In this document: positions 5,311 through 5,978 of the stretch, piece after piece | How positions within the stretch are numbered: the first letter of the stretch is position 1 | Layout of the letters: every line of letters begins with the position of its first letter | Assembly: GCA_001800015.1 (NCBI GenBank) | Contig: MGUO01000121.1 | Location: 13,583 to 19,560 of the forward strand | DNA from: Elusimicrobia bacterium RIFCSPHIGHO2_02_FULL_57_9 | GTDB lineage: Bacteria > Elusimicrobiota > Elusimicrobia > UBA1565 > UBA9628 | Reading direction: 5' to 3' | DNA length: 5,978 bases | Program-made: the position numbers and the translations under genes | Notes under the pieces: model-generated | Told to the model about the DNA's origin: nothing | The model's database searches: none | What the model saw: the letters and a program-made list of their open reading frames with translations, nothing else

Positions 5311-5978
5311 CTACGCACCCAGTAGTTCTGGCAGCCGGGGCAGGGCTTCTTGCAAAGGAACCAACTCCACCGGGCCTTCCCTCCGGCGGCGGCTGCCCCC
5401 GTAGAGAAGAAAAGCTTTAGCCATCGGGTAGTCCTTGAGGAAGGCGTGTAATCCCGCGAAATCGGAGCCGGCGGGCTTAGCTGCGCGCTTGACCTCGAAG
5501 GCCCGAATCCCTTTTTCCCCGTAGAGCACAAAGTCCACTTCCCGGCCATCGGCGGTCCGCCAGCAATGGATCGAGTATCCCAGCCGCAGATAGTCGTTGA
5601 CCGCGCGCAGTTCCTGGAAAACCAAAGTTTCCAGAGCATGACCCTCGATTTGCTCGGGTCTGTCCAAGGGGCCCTTCGGCCGGAGCGTTCGGTAGAGGCC
5701 CGCATCGAAAAAGAAGAATTTCGGATGCGCGGCGATGCGCCTTTTCGCCTTCTTGGCGAAGACCGGCACTTGGGCCGCGATGAGGAGGTCCTCAAGGATC
5801 GAGAAGTAATTTTCCACGACTTTCCGTTCAACGCCGCAATCACGCGCCACGCTCGAAACGTTGAGAATGGACGCCTGGGAGAAGCTGGCTGCTTCCAGGA
5901 ATCTCACGAAAGGCCCCAGGCTGCGGACGAGCCCTTCCTGCTGGATTTCCTCGCGCAGATAGGTCTCGACATAGCTTT
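5311..5978 (-). CDS. DUF4143-type ATPase (COG1373 family), C-terminal part, partial
   Basis: About 221 residues are visible; the gene begins beyond the right edge, so the N-terminal AAA ATPase domain (Walker A and B) is out of view. The visible part starts SYVETYLREEIQQEG and continues through LGPFVRFLEAAS and LNVSSVARDCGVERKVVENY, the linker and winged-helix-like region that leads into DUF4143 in this family. Next come LEDLLIA and HPKFFFFDAGLYRTLRP. The C-terminal DUF4143 domain contains GREVDFVLYGEKGIRAFEVK, an acidic residue followed by an ExK motif as in the PD-(D/E)XK nuclease fold. Members are common in archaea and environmental bacteria, often in variable regions, and their biological role is not established. 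The stop is TAG at 5313-5311. No + strand gene overlaps it. It lies tail to tail with the Moco operon and is not functionally tied to it. Confidence 0.9.
   Translation of the reverse strand, partial: SYVETYLREEIQQEGLVRSLGPFVRFLEAASFSQASILNVSSVARDCGVERKVVENYFSILEDLLIAAQVPVFAKKAKRRIAAHPKFFFFDAGLYRTLRPKGPLDRPEQIEGHALETLVFQELRAVNDYLRLGYSIHCWRTADGREVDFVLYGEKGIRAFEVKRAAKPAGSDFAGLHAFLKDYPMAKAFLLYGGSRRRREGPVELVPLQEALPRLPELLGA

Noticed and set aside
4920..5843. A 307-residue - strand open frame spanning the ATPase, the remnants and the tauE end
   Set aside because: Most of it is an out-of-frame reading of the ATPase and of the tauE complement. Only the 22 codons from 5075 to 5010 have a family match and are listed as a remnant.
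1..5978. CRISPR array, tRNA, rRNA, riboswitch (including a Moco riboswitch) or insertion sequence
   Set aside because: No regularly spaced repeats, tRNA-like cloverleaf, transposase or terminal inverted repeats were seen. The operon leader, where a Moco riboswitch would lie, is outside the window.

Overview
The window holds the greater part of a bacterial molybdenum-cofactor (Moco) biosynthesis operon on the + strand (about 1-5009). It is followed by a short graveyard of two broken glycosyltransferase genes (about 5010-5310) and the 3' part of an ATPase gene, both on the - strand. The DNA looks GC-rich (high fifties percent by eye). Genes overlap by a few bases, three have GTG/ATG starts with clear Shine-Dalgarno sites, and there is no intergenic space before 5009. 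This fits an uncultured environmental bacterium. I cannot assign a phylum from this sequence alone. MobA implies that the host makes the bis-MGD form of the cofactor used by DMSO-reductase-family enzymes.

Operon, left to right: the last residues of MoaC (GGRSGHF tail), mogA (molybdopterin adenylyltransferase), a 154-residue four-helix membrane protein resembling the N-terminal part of cytochrome oxidase subunit I, moeA (molybdate insertion), mobA (GMP transfer), moaA (radical SAM GTP cyclisation), a free-standing MOSC-domain protein, and a TSUP (TauE/SafE) transporter. The enzymes cover pathway step 1 (MoaA with MoaC), adenylation (MogA), metal insertion (MoeA) and nucleotide attachment (MobA). 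Step 2 genes (moaD, moaE, moeB) are not in the window. The MOSC and TSUP genes may add sulfur handling, but that is inference from position and family.

The - strand region after 5009 is different in character. The C-terminal third of a TIGR04283-type glycosyltransferase is followed, with an ATGA overlap, by only about 22 codons of a TIGR04282-type transferase, whose homology stops at the tauE stop codon. Upstream of the first remnant, almost directly abutting it, ends a DUF4143-type (COG1373) ATPase that runs off the window. This reads as the scar of rearrangement at the end of the Moco operon.

No clear undescribed system is visible. The points most worth checking are the oxidase-like membrane protein inside the Moco operon, the frame conflict at the moaC/mogA junction, and the glycosyltransferase scar.
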